From: an uncultured Clostridia bacterium
GTDB lineage: Bacteria > Bacillota > Clostridia > Oscillospirales > Oscillospiraceae
Assembly: GCA_937893605.1 (NCBI GenBank)
Contig: CALBGG010000098.1
Coordinates: 1 to 30,946 of the forward strand
DNA: 30,946 bases
Direction of reading: 5' to 3'
In this document: piece after piece, positions 23,147 to 30,929 of the stretch
Numbering within the stretch: the stretch's first letter is position 1
Layout: each line of letters starts with the position of its first letter
Program-made: the position numbers and the translations under genes
Notes under the pieces: generated by a model
The model's input: the letters and a program-made list of their open reading frames with translations, nothing else
What the model was told of the DNA's origin: nothing
Databases searched by the model: none

Positions 23147-24100
23147 TTACCAGGCGTCGCTGCCTTTTTCTTCGGGTATGACGAGCTCAAGCGCACGGAT
23201 TGCGCACTTTATCATCTCGTCGTCGGGCTCATTGGTCGTTATGCGCTGGAACTGCTTGCCCGGCCAGGAGAGTATCGCAGAGCACAGATTGTCGTGCCTG
23301 CCGACCCAGCGGTTCAATTCGTAGCTCAGGCCGACGATGAGCGGCAGTATGAGAAATTTCAGCCCCATGCGCAGCAGCGTGTCGGAAACATGGATAAACG
23401 AGCCCGCGATTATACTTATTATAATAACAACGAATATAAAGCTCGTCCCGCATCTCGGGTGGAGCCTCGGCTGCGGGCGCACATTTTCGACCGTCAGGGG
23501 CAGACCCTTTTCATAACAGAAGATAGTCTTGTGCTCGGCTCCGTGATAGGAAAACAGGCGCTTCATATCCTTCATTTTCGAACACAGTATCAGATAAATA
23601 AAGAAGATTATGAGCTTTAGTATGCCTTCAAGCAGCGTTCTCCAGTAGAAATCGGACTTGACTGCGGGGAACAGGCCGACAATAAAGGTCGGCAGGAACA
23701 AAAACAGAAACAGCGAAAGCGCGATGCCCAAAACGACGGCAACTCCGATAACGAGCTTCTGCGCGGTATCGTTTGAAAAGTGCTTCTCTATCCAAAGATC
23801 TATTTTGTCCGGTTCCCCCTGCATGTCCTCGGGAAGCTGATCTGCCGAGTACGACAGCGCCTTCACGCCGTTTACCATCGACGATATGAACGCCGCGACG
23901 CCGCGTATAAGCGGCCAGCCGAGTATAGGCGATTTTTCTTTAAGGGGAGTTACCGTTTCAACCTTTTCGACCATTTCACCCGAGCCGCGGCAAACGATAG
24001 CGCGTTTATCCGGCCCGAGCATCATTATGCCTTCGATAAGCGCCTGACCGCCGATGGAGGTCTTGAATTTCACCGAAGACTCAGCATTTTTTTCTGACAT
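23147..24100 (-). CDS. DUF1385 (YqhQ-like) membrane protein
   Basis: The 317-residue protein matches the DUF1385 family by the motifs GGQALIEGIMM near the N terminus, YHGAEHKTIFCYE in the middle and LHPRCGTSFIF before the last helices. About four hydrophobic segments indicate an integral membrane protein. The conserved His/Glu/Cys motifs suggest metal binding, but no biochemical role is established as far as I know. GAGGTAG precedes the start. It is ten bases from the histidine kinase gene, and pairs with prmC as is common in Firmicutes. Confidence 0.92.
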   Translation of the reverse strand: MSEKNAESSVKFKTSIGGQALIEGIMMLGPDKRAIVCRGSGEMVEKVETVTPLKEKSPILGWPLIRGVAAFISSMVNGVKALSYSADQLPEDMQGEPDKIDLWIEKHFSNDTAQKLVIGVAVVLGIALSLFLFLFLPTFIVGLFPAVKSDFYWRTLLEGILKLIIFFIYLILCSKMKDMKRLFSYHGAEHKTIFCYEKGLPLTVENVRPQPRLHPRCGTSFIFVVIIISIIAGSFIHVSDTLLRMGLKFLILPLIVGLSYELNRWVGRHDNLCSAILSWPGKQFQRITTNEPDDEMIKCAIRALELVIPEEKGSDAW

Positions 24101-24109
24101 TTATCTACC

Positions 24110-25105
24110 TCAATTTTCTGACAAGGGTAAGCTTATTTCGGCAATGCAGCCGCCGCCCTCGGCGTTGGCTATGCTGAGCTTTCCACCGTGGCGCGAGACT
24201 ATCTCGTCGCACACGGCAAGCCCTATGCCGCTGCCGCGGTTCTTGCTGCTGCCTTTATAGAATCTGTTTTTTACAAACGGCAGCTCGCCGGCAGGGATTC
24301 CTCTGCCGTAGTCGCGTATGCGGATGACGACATGTTCTTTTTCAAGTGAAAGTGTTATGTCAACCTTTCCGCCATCACCGCCGTGCTTTGCGGCATTGTC
24401 CAAAAGGTTCAGGAACACCTGCTTGAGACGCTCCGGGTCTCCGGATATGAGCGGAATATCATACTCGGGCGGCTCGTAATTTACCTCGATACCGGCTTCG
24501 CTCATGAGCTTGCCGTAGGTGAAAAGGGAATCCTCAAGCTCGGCCGCGGTATCGACAAGCTCCAAGCGCAGATTGAATCTGCCGTCCTGAATGCGCGTAA
24601 ACTCCAAAAGGTCGGCCACCATGCCGGTGAGTCTTTCGGCCTCTTTTGAGATTATTTTGACACCTCGAAGCGACTCGTCCTTTATCGCGGGGTCGTACTG
24701 GAGTGTTTCGCTCCAGCCGAGGATGGCCGTAAGCGGTGTACGCAGCTCGTGTGATATCTGTGATATGAATTCCGCCGTCGCTTTATCCGAGCGCGCGATC
24801 TTTTCGGACATGATGTTGATATCATCGGTGAGCCTTCCGATCTCGTTATCGCCGACAGACGGCACCTGTGCGCCGTAGCTTCCGTCGGCAATGTGCTTTG
24901 CCGATTCGCTCAGATCCTGTATGGGCTTTGATATGTAGTGATCAAACCAGATGTTTACGAGAATGATATATGCCGCGATGATAACCGCGATGACGATTGC
25001 CGGAATGATGAGCTTATTGGCTGCAAAGGCAATAAGACACGCGATGAGAATGACCGCCGCGATGCTTGAGGCAAGCAGCTGCCACTTAAGTTCTTTGAAA
25101 AACAT
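24110..25105 (-). CDS. Sensor histidine kinase with minimal two-helix membrane input
   Basis: The 331-residue kinase has two membrane helices (about 10-29 and 33-53) separated by only a few residues. HAMP (about 54-105), HisKA with H119 in ISHELRTPL, and an HATPase with the N box DNAAKHGG, G1 RDYGRGIP and G2 GSGIGLAV follow. All catalytic parts are intact. The lack of an external sensor domain places it with intramembrane-sensing kinases such as those of the LiaS/BceS kind by layout. It follows its response regulator by 27 bases. The signal is unknown. Confidence 0.93.
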   Translation of the reverse strand: MFFKELKWQLLASSIAAVILIACLIAFAANKLIIPAIVIAVIIAAYIILVNIWFDHYISKPIQDLSESAKHIADGSYGAQVPSVGDNEIGRLTDDINIMSEKIARSDKATAEFISQISHELRTPLTAILGWSETLQYDPAIKDESLRGVKIISKEAERLTGMVADLLEFTRIQDGRFNLRLELVDTAAELEDSLFTYGKLMSEAGIEVNYEPPEYDIPLISGDPERLKQVFLNLLDNAAKHGGDGGKVDITLSLEKEHVVIRIRDYGRGIPAGELPFVKNRFYKGSSKNRGSGIGLAVCDEIVSRHGGKLSIANAEGGGCIAEISLPLSEN

Positions 25106-25132
25106 TGGACACTTCCCGGGAAATAATAAACG

Positions 25133-25822
25133 TTAATAGCCCCATTTGTAGCCGAAGCCCCATACGGTCGTGAGGAATTCGGGCTCCGTGGGATCGGCCT
25201 CGATCTTAAGGCGCAGACGGCGGATGTTGACGTCAACCGTTTTCAGCTCGCCGGAAAAATCGTCGCCCCAAACAGCCTTGAGTATATCCTCACGCGACAT
25301 TGCCCTGCCGGGGTTTTCCATGAACAGCTTCATAAGCAGGTATTCTATCTGTGTAAGCTTTAATCGCTTGCAGTCCTTTTCAAGCGTGCGGTTGCGTGTG
25401 TTGAGCAGGAAAGGCCCGCTGGATATCTCGTAGCTGGGCTTATCGGCCGCGTCGCTGCCGAGACGGCGCACGAGCGCATCGACGCGGGCGGTGAGCTCGG
25501 CTGGGGAGAAGGGCTTTGTGACATAGTCGTCGGCGCCCGTCATAAGTCCCGTGACCTTGTCGATCTCCTGACTTTTCGCGGTCAGCATGATTATGCCTAT
25601 CTTCGAGCCGGAGGCGCGGATGCGTCGGCAGACCTCAAAGCCGTCTATATCAGGGAGCATAACGTCCAAAAGAGCAAGGCTGATGTCGGGATTCTTTTCA
25701 AGCATAGCCAAAGCGGTCATGCCGTTTTCGGCCTCGATAGGCTCATATCCGTTGCGGCGGAGGTTGATGACCACAAAACTGCGGATATTCGGTTCGTCTT
25801 CAAGTACGAGTATCTTTTTCAT
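25133..25822 (-). CDS. OmpR/PhoP-family response regulator
   Basis: The receiver domain has acidic pocket residues near the N terminus, phospho-acceptor D53 in LALLDVMLPD and the switch Lys in the DDYVTKPFSP segment. The C-terminal winged helix of the OmpR type reads MSREDILKAVWG through VDVNIRRLRLKIE and ends TTVWGFGYKWGY. Length is 229. AGAGG precedes the ATG. It is the first gene of a long minus-strand series beginning with its kinase partner. Confidence 0.95.
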   Translation of the reverse strand: MKKILVLEDEPNIRSFVVINLRRNGYEPIEAENGMTALAMLEKNPDISLALLDVMLPDIDGFEVCRRIRASGSKIGIIMLTAKSQEIDKVTGLMTGADDYVTKPFSPAELTARVDALVRRLGSDAADKPSYEISSGPFLLNTRNRTLEKDCKRLKLTQIEYLLMKLFMENPGRAMSREDILKAVWGDDFSGELKTVDVNIRRLRLKIEADPTEPEFLTTVWGFGYKWGY

Positions 25823-25842
25823 GGTTTGACCTCTTTCTTATA

Positions 25843-25871
25843 ATTTTACATTGAAATATTGTAACATACAA
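25843..25871 (-). promoter_or_regulatory. Probable promoter of the two-component system
   Basis: On the minus strand TTGTAT (25866-25871), a 17-base spacer and TAAAAT (25843-25848) lie about 20 bases before the regulator start. An alternative -10 (TACAAT) overlaps the spacer region but has no matching -35. Confidence 0.5.
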
Positions 25872-25950
25872 TCTTCAATTATGGTAGAGGGAAAGACAAA
25901 AAAATTGTAATCCGAGAACAAAAAATTACACAAATTCTTTTACGCCGTAC

Positions 25951-25979
25951 TTGAATAATGCATTTTTATAGGTTATAAT
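25951..25979 (+). promoter_or_regulatory. Promoter of tRNA-Leu
   Basis: TTGAAT (25951-25956), a 17-base spacer and TATAAT (25974-25979) place the transcript start a few bases before the mature tRNA 5' end at 25996. Confidence 0.8.
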
Positions 25980-25995
25980 ACTTTCGTTTCAATTT

Positions 25996-26081
25996 GCCGG
26001 TGTGATGGAATGGTAGACGTAGCGGATTCAAAATCCGCCGGGGGCGACTCCGTGTGGGTTCGAGTCCCACCACCGGCACCA
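25996..26081 (+). tRNA. tRNA-Leu (anticodon CAA, reads UUG)
   Basis: The acceptor stem GCCGGTG (25996-26002) pairs with CACCGGC (26071-26077), followed by A and an encoded CCA. The anticodon stem GCGGA/TCCGC closes a TTCAAAA loop with anticodon CAA. The long variable arm (GGGGGCGACTCC region) is the class II form expected of tRNA-Leu, and the T loop reads GTTCGAGTC. It has its own promoter and terminator, so it is a single-gene unit. Confidence 0.97.
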
Positions 26082-26086
26082 GGGTG

Positions 26087-26121
26087 AAAGGGGCGGTAAT
26101 CTGCAATTACCGCCCTTTTTT
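26087..26121 (+). terminator. Rho-independent terminator of tRNA-Leu
   Basis: A perfect 10-bp stem GGGCGGTAAT (26091-26100) with its complement (26106-26115), a 5-base loop and six T's is extended by A-U pairs. It stands 55 bases before larB, so larB must rely on readthrough or on a promoter not recognised here. Confidence 0.9.
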
Positions 26122-26175
26122 CAGTAAAATGAGTTTCGGCAAAATGAGTGCAGAGGCTTCCGAAAGGAGAAGCGG

Positions 26176-26928
26176 ATGGATAAACACGAGCTTACAGAAC
26201 TATTAAATCGCGTCGCCGACGGGAGCGTCAGCCCCGACGATGCGGCGCTTAAATTAAAAATGCAGCCGTTTCAGGAGATTGGCGACTATGCCAAGGTTGA
26301 CTTCCACCGAGGCATCCGCCAGGGTGTGCCCGAGGTCATATACGGCGAAGGCAAGGCTAAAGAGCATATTCTCGGCATCGCCAGGGCAATGCTTAAAAAC
26401 AAGCAGCAGACCGTGCTCATAACCCGCCTGGCCGAAGAGGCAGCGGAGTATATAAAGACAGAGCTTCCGCTTGAATACAACAGCATGGCGCGCATCGGCA
26501 TAATCGGCGAAATGCCCGAGCCGAGCGGCAAGGGGCGCATAGTCATCGCCACCGGCGGCACGAGCGATATCTCCGTTGCCGAGGAGGCTGCCATGACCGC
26601 CGAAGCGCTCGGCAATGATGTCCTGCGCCTGTACGATGTCGGAGTTTCGGGCATACACAGGCTGCTTGCAAACATAGATACCGTCATGAGCGCAAGAGTA
26701 ATTATTGCCGTTGCCGGCATGGAGGGAGCGCTGCCGTCGGTCATCGGCGGACTTGCAGACTGCCCTGTCATAGCCGTTCCCACAAGCGTGGGCTACGGCG
26801 CATCCTTCGGCGGCGTTGCGGCGCTACTGAGCATGCTAAACTCCTGCGCGAGCGGTATGTCGGTAGTAAACATAGACAACGGTTTCGGCGCGGGCTATCT
26901 TGCCAGTGTGATAAACCATCTTGACTGA
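26176..26928 (+). CDS. larB: LarB: pyridinium-3,5-biscarboxylic acid mononucleotide synthase
   Basis: LarB carries out the first step of nickel-pincer nucleotide (NPN) synthesis, carboxylating the nicotinate ring of NaAD and releasing AMP. The C-terminal half is PurE-like: ATGGTSDISVAEEA, DVGVSGIHRLL, AGMEGALPSVIGGL and PTSVGYGASFGGVAALL are clear family segments. The length of 250 is typical. AAAGGAG precedes the start. It heads larB-larE-larC, with one base between it and larE. Confidence 0.95.
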   Translation: MDKHELTELLNRVADGSVSPDDAALKLKMQPFQEIGDYAKVDFHRGIRQGVPEVIYGEGKAKEHILGIARAMLKNKQQTVLITRLAEEAAEYIKTELPLEYNSMARIGIIGEMPEPSGKGRIVIATGGTSDISVAEEAAMTAEALGNDVLRLYDVGVSGIHRLLANIDTVMSARVIIAVAGMEGALPSVIGGLADCPVIAVPTSVGYGASFGGVAALLSMLNSCASGMSVVNIDNGFGAGYLASVINHLD

Positions 26929-26929
26929 T

Positions 26930-27685
26930 ATGGAGCTTAAAGAATTTTTTATCGAACATAACAAAATTGCGCTCGCATTTTCCGGCGGTGCGGACTCGTC
27001 ATACCTGCTGTACGCCGCAAAGGAAAACGGCGCGGATGTGCAGCCGTACTATGTCAAATCGCAGTTCCAGCCGGAGTTTGAGCAGGAGGACGCACGGAAG
27101 CTGGCTTTCGAGCTTGGCGTAACGCTTAAAGAGATAAGCGTTGATGTGTTGAGGTTTAACGAGGTCACGGCAAATCCCGCAAACCGCTGCTATTACTGCA
27201 AAAAGCGCATCATGGGCGCTATCCGCAAAGCGGCGAGCGCCGACGGCTATGACACGATCATCGACGGCACGAACGCAAGCGACGACGGCGGCGACCGCCC
27301 GGGCATGAGGGTGCTCGCGGAGGAGAATATTCTCTCGCCGCTGCGCATGTGCGGCATAACAAAGGCCGAGCTGCGCATACTCTCGCACGAGGCGGGGCTG
27401 TTTACATGGGACAAGCCTGCCTATGCCTGCCTTGCGACGCGCATTCCGACAGGCGAGAGGATAACGGCACAAAAGCTCACGGCAGTCGAGCAGAGCGAAA
27501 GCTATCTGTTCTCTCTCGGATTTACCGACTTCCGTGTCCGCCTGCGTGACGGCGGCGCACTGCTGCAATTTACCGAAAAGCAGCACGGAAGAGCGGAAAG
27601 CGAATTTGAAACGATAAAAGCGGAGCTGTCCAAGTATTTCGGACATATAAGGCTTGATCCGCAGGTGAGGGAGGAGAGCAAATGA
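26930..27685 (+). CDS. larE: LarE: ATP-dependent sulfur transferase of NPN synthesis, three-cysteine type
   Basis: LarE adenylates the pyridinium dicarboxylate and converts both carboxylates to thiocarboxylates. The PP-loop motif is AFSGGADSS at about residues 17-25. Three cysteines are notable: CYYC (C87 and C90 counted from the ATG at 26930) and PAYACLATR (C167). LarE proteins with three conserved cysteines carry a [4Fe-4S] cluster that can deliver sulfur catalytically, unlike the single-Cys sacrificial Lactobacillus enzyme. Which type this is remains inferred. The ATG is chosen over a TTG at 26921, which would overlap larB; neither has a clear ribosome site, so coupling is likely. Confidence 0.93.
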   Translation: MELKEFFIEHNKIALAFSGGADSSYLLYAAKENGADVQPYYVKSQFQPEFEQEDARKLAFELGVTLKEISVDVLRFNEVTANPANRCYYCKKRIMGAIRKAASADGYDTIIDGTNASDDGGDRPGMRVLAEENILSPLRMCGITKAELRILSHEAGLFTWDKPAYACLATRIPTGERITAQKLTAVEQSESYLFSLGFTDFRVRLRDGGALLQFTEKQHGRAESEFETIKAELSKYFGHIRLDPQVREESK

Positions 27686-28848
27686 AGACCTTGTATATCG
27701 ACTGCGCCATGGGCTGCGCCGGAGATATGCTGACGGCTGCGCTTTTGGAGCTGCATCCAGACCGTGACGGTTTCATCAATCGCATGAACGAGGCTCTCGG
27801 CGGCAAGGCGGTGCTCTCGGCCAAGCCGGATTCAAAGTGCGGCATCATGGGAACGCATGTGACGGTGCTCATAAACGGTGACGAGGAGGGTGAGCCCGTG
27901 CGGCATCATCACCATCACACGAGCGTCGCCGAGATTATGGATTTCATAGACACAGTGCCGCTTGCCGATGAGGTGAAGCGGAACGCAAAAGCAGTGTATT
28001 CACTCATCGCCGAAGCCGAAAGCAAGGTTCACGGCAAGCCGATAGAGAACATACATTTTCACGAGGTCGGCTCACTTGACGCACTGGCGGATGTGCTTAG
28101 CGTGTGCGAGCTCATGCACGAGCTTGCACCCGAAAAAATACTTGCCTCGCCTGTGAATGCCGGTTCGGGCTTTGTGAAATGCGCGCACGGCGTGCTGCCC
28201 GTTCCCACACCGGCAACGGAGCTGATTCTGTGTGGCGTGCCGATATATTCCGGTCAGATAAAGTCAGAGCTGTGTACCCCTACCGGTGCGGCGCTTTTAA
28301 AGCATTTTGTCTCCGATTTTGTTCCGAGGCCGGTACTCACGGTCGAACGTGTCGGCTACGGCACGGGCAAAAAGAATTTTGAGACCGCAAATGTAGTGCG
28401 TGTTCTGCTCGGCTATGCGGAGAATGAAAAGGAACAGATCATTGAGCTTGCCTGCAATCTCGACGATATGACACCCGAGGAGCTGGGATTTGCAATGGAG
28501 GAGCTGTTCAGGCTCGGCGCGCTGGATGTGTATTTTACCGATATCGGTATGAAAAAAAGCAGGCCGGGAGTGATGCTCACCTGCATGTGCCGTGAGGCTC
28601 AGCGCGATGAAATGCTGCGCTGCATTTTTAAGCACACGACCACCATCGGCGTGCGTGAATACACCTGCGGCCGCTACAGTCTCAGCCGCAGCATCGAGAC
28701 CGTGCAGACGCAGTACGGCGCAGTGCGCGTAAAAAACGCTGAGGGCTATGGCGTTAAGCGCAGCAAGGCCGAGTACGACGACCTTGCAAGGCTTGCAAGA
28801 GAAAACAACACAGCCCTTGCCGAGATAAAGAAGCAGATCAAAAAATGA
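27682..28848 (+). CDS. larC: LarC: nickel insertion protein of NPN synthesis (single, uninterrupted frame)
   Basis: LarC inserts nickel into the thiocarboxylated nucleotide in a CTP-dependent reaction. Family segments are YIDCAMGCAGDMLTAALLEL at the start, FHEVGSLDALADVL in the middle, and NLDDMTPEELGFAME in the LarC2 part. A run of five histidines (75-79) is the probable nickel-storage loop. In Lactobacillus larC is split into larC1 and larC2 by a frameshift; here all 388 residues lie in one frame. Its start overlaps the larE stop as ATGA. GAGGGAGGAG precedes the ATG. Confidence 0.95.
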   Translation: MKTLYIDCAMGCAGDMLTAALLELHPDRDGFINRMNEALGGKAVLSAKPDSKCGIMGTHVTVLINGDEEGEPVRHHHHHTSVAEIMDFIDTVPLADEVKRNAKAVYSLIAEAESKVHGKPIENIHFHEVGSLDALADVLSVCELMHELAPEKILASPVNAGSGFVKCAHGVLPVPTPATELILCGVPIYSGQIKSELCTPTGAALLKHFVSDFVPRPVLTVERVGYGTGKKNFETANVVRVLLGYAENEKEQIIELACNLDDMTPEELGFAMEELFRLGALDVYFTDIGMKKSRPGVMLTCMCREAQRDEMLRCIFKHTTTIGVREYTCGRYSLSRSIETVQTQYGAVRVKNAEGYGVKRSKAEYDDLARLARENNTALAEIKKQIKK

Positions 28849-28884
28849 AAAACACCGGCCTGCCAGAAGACGGGCCGGTGTTTT
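28849..28884 (+). terminator. Rho-independent terminator of larBEC
   Basis: A 12-bp stem (AAAACACCGGCC at 28849-28860 with its complement at 28873-28884) starts right after the larC stop. Only four T's close it (within the stem), so it may be leaky. Confidence 0.7.
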
Positions 28885-28903
28885 ACGCGCTGCGCGAGCA
28901 CCA

Positions 28904-29235
28904 GATGCTGCCTGTTACGGTCAGAACCGTAACGCCCGTCGTAACTGTCCGAAGGCCGGCTGCCGCGTCCAGAGCACAGGCGCGGCGGGAACCGTCACGC
29001 GGCCGTCGATCGTTGAATGCTCGCCTGTTGCCGCGCTGCAGATGTGCTTTCCTGTCTCGCTCCGGGCTTCACCGTTGAGCGTCACGCTTATCGGCGCTCT
29101 GAGGATCGGATCAAAGGTATCGGAAATTATAAGCGCTGCAGCGGTATCGGCAGGCGTTCGGCTCCCGTCAGCTATATTTGAATTGACGGTCACGCCGTTT
29201 TAGCTGATGCTGGCCTGATTTGTGAATTGCGCCAT
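28904..29235 (-). pseudogene. Remnant of a DUF11-like repetitive surface protein
   Basis: An intact start (AAAGGAG, then ATG at 29235) opens MAQFTNQASIS, followed by TAA at 29200-29202 and then NGVTVNSN. This matches a common clostridial opening in which the stop position is Tyr. The frame then jumps to a C-terminal-type segment (ALIISDTFDPILRAPISVTLN ... TIDGRVTVPAA), skipping the large middle seen in full proteins. Near 28945 the frame is broken again: the expected ending (TGVTVLTVTGSI) continues in another frame. So there is a nonsense change, an internal deletion and a frameshift. Homology is from memory of the family. The residue is between larC and the TIR gene. Confidence 0.7.
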
Positions 29236-29316
29236 AGATATTCTCCTTTGCAGGCGCTCTGGCCTGCCTTTCGTTTTATGCGCCTGCTGCGGGCGGAGTT
29301 ATTTACAGATTTGTAA

Positions 29317-29345
29317 TTGCATTTATGCCAATACACGGCTATAAT
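29317..29345 (+). promoter_or_regulatory. Promoter of the TIR-LRR gene
   Basis: TTGCAT (29317-29322), a 17-base spacer and TATAAT (29340-29345) lie about 25 bases before the start codon, giving a short leader. Confidence 0.7.
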
Positions 29346-29369
29346 TCTTGTGTCACGAAGGAGAGAATT

Positions 29370-30929
29370 ATGAGTAATTTTGAGTACTTTAAGCCCTATG
29401 AGGGCGATAAACCTTATATATTCATAAGCTATGCGCATGCAGATGACGATACCGTTCTGCCCATCATCAGCGACATGCACCGGCGCGGCTATAATATCTG
29501 GTACGACGAGGGGATAGAGGTCGGCAGCGAGTGGCAGGAGTGCATAGCTTCGCACCTTGCCGATGCGCATCTTGTGGTTGCGTTCATATCAAATGCCTAT
29601 ATGCGCTCGGATAACTGCCGGCGGGAGATGCACTATGCGCAGTCTAAAAAGATAAAGACAATTAATATTTTTATAGAGGATACGGCGCTTACGCCGGGCA
29701 TGGAGCTTCAGATAGGCAACATCTTTGCTCTTATGAAGTATACCTATCCCAGCGAAGAGTATTTTTACGACAAGCTGTACAGTGCGCCGCTTTTGAACAG
29801 CGAAAATTTTGCCGACTCGGCGCCGCGCCCGACGACAGAGACGCAGAAAGCCATACCGGCCGCTCCGCCGAAAACGAAAGAGAAAAGGGAAAAGAAGAAG
29901 CCCGGAAAGGGCAGGAAGATCGCCCGCTGGTCGATAGCCGTCGCAGTGTTCGGCCTCGTTTTGGCGGCTCTGATAGTCGGCTACTTCACAGGATATCTCG
30001 AAAAACTCCTTACGCCGACAACGCAGATAGAAACACTTTCAGATGATACGGTATGCGAATTTAAAAGCACTGTTTTTGAAAACGCCGCGCGAGAATATAC
30101 GGGCAATGAAACGGGTGATATCACAGTCGGCGAGCTTAAAGGGCTTACGGAGCTTTATATCGTCGGGGATGAGTACAGCCTGCATGAGCCGGTCTCCGGC
30201 ATAGGGCAGGTCAGCCAAAGCGACAAAACAGCGTCCTATACCGATTGGCAGGGCAATGAGAAGACAGTCGGCCGCGGAAGCGTGAACGATCTTTCCGACA
30301 TCGCATATTTCACAGGCCTTAAAACGCTGTGGCTTCAGTATCAGAGCCTGTCGAGTCTCGATACGATGCCGGCCTGTTCGATAACGAGCCTTAACCTCAA
30401 CGGCAGCCGCGCAGCGGACCTGACTGGTATCGGCAATCTGCCGGAGCTGCGCAGGATCAGCGCAGACTATAATCCCGTCGGTTCGCTTGGTGACCTGAAC
30501 AAGTGCCATGAGCTCACTCATGCGTCGTTTATCGGCGCAAGCTGCACGAATCTTTCGGTGTTCAAGCCGCTTACCAAGATCCAAAGCGTAGCGCTTTCCA
30601 ACTGCTCGCTGAGCGATATCGCGCAGGTGCTGGACATGAGCTCGCTGCGCAGCGTTAAGCTTTATGACTGCAATCTAAGCGGCAACTTCTTCAAGGCTTT
30701 TGACAGAGAGCGCGCGATAACCGAGCTTGAGCTCGTGCGCTGCACCGTTGATTCAACAAACGGCCTTAGCGACTTCACGGGACTGACAATACTGCGCCTT
30801 ACAGGCACCCGCGGTGTGTCCGACTGGTCAGAACTCGACTCCCTTACGGCGCTCAAGACCGTGTACATAGACAGCGGCCTTTCCGACAGCTTCACCGGCG
30901 AGCATCAGTTTGAGTTAGTAAAAGAATAA
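29370..30929 (+). CDS. TIR domain - transmembrane helix - leucine-rich repeat protein
   Basis: The ATG at 29370 follows GAAGGAGAG and is preferred over an earlier in-frame ATG at 29325. The 519-residue protein starts with a TIR domain (about 12-140: YIFISYAHADD, NIWYDEGIEVGSEW, VVAFISNAYMRSDNCRREMHYA). E86 sits where catalytic NADase TIRs keep their Glu. A lysine-rich linker (about 165-185) leads to one membrane helix (about 187-209). An internalin-like cap (VFENAAREYTGNETGDITVG) and about eight irregular leucine-rich repeats follow to the end. Positive-inside topology puts TIR in the cytosol and LRR outside. Signalling or defence is possible; no partner gene is visible downstream before the window ends. 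Confidence 0.85.
   Translation: MSNFEYFKPYEGDKPYIFISYAHADDDTVLPIISDMHRRGYNIWYDEGIEVGSEWQECIASHLADAHLVVAFISNAYMRSDNCRREMHYAQSKKIKTINIFIEDTALTPGMELQIGNIFALMKYTYPSEEYFYDKLYSAPLLNSENFADSAPRPTTETQKAIPAAPPKTKEKREKKKPGKGRKIARWSIAVAVFGLVLAALIVGYFTGYLEKLLTPTTQIETLSDDTVCEFKSTVFENAAREYTGNETGDITVGELKGLTELYIVGDEYSLHEPVSGIGQVSQSDKTASYTDWQGNEKTVGRGSVNDLSDIAYFTGLKTLWLQYQSLSSLDTMPACSITSLNLNGSRAADLTGIGNLPELRRISADYNPVGSLGDLNKCHELTHASFIGASCTNLSVFKPLTKIQSVALSNCSLSDIAQVLDMSSLRSVKLYDCNLSGNFFKAFDRERAITELELVRCTVDSTNGLSDFTGLTILRLTGTRGVSDWSELDSLTALKTVYIDSGLSDSFTGEHQFELVKE

Noticed and set aside
26128..26155. Direct repeat AAAATGAGT twice upstream of larB
   Set aside because: Two nine-base copies in AT-rich DNA are weak evidence. 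No promoter or known operator accompanies them.
28845..29078. Plus-strand 77-codon frame after larC
   Set aside because: It starts inside larC and runs through the larBEC terminator hairpin. The arginine-rich product is the antisense of the pseudogene remnant.
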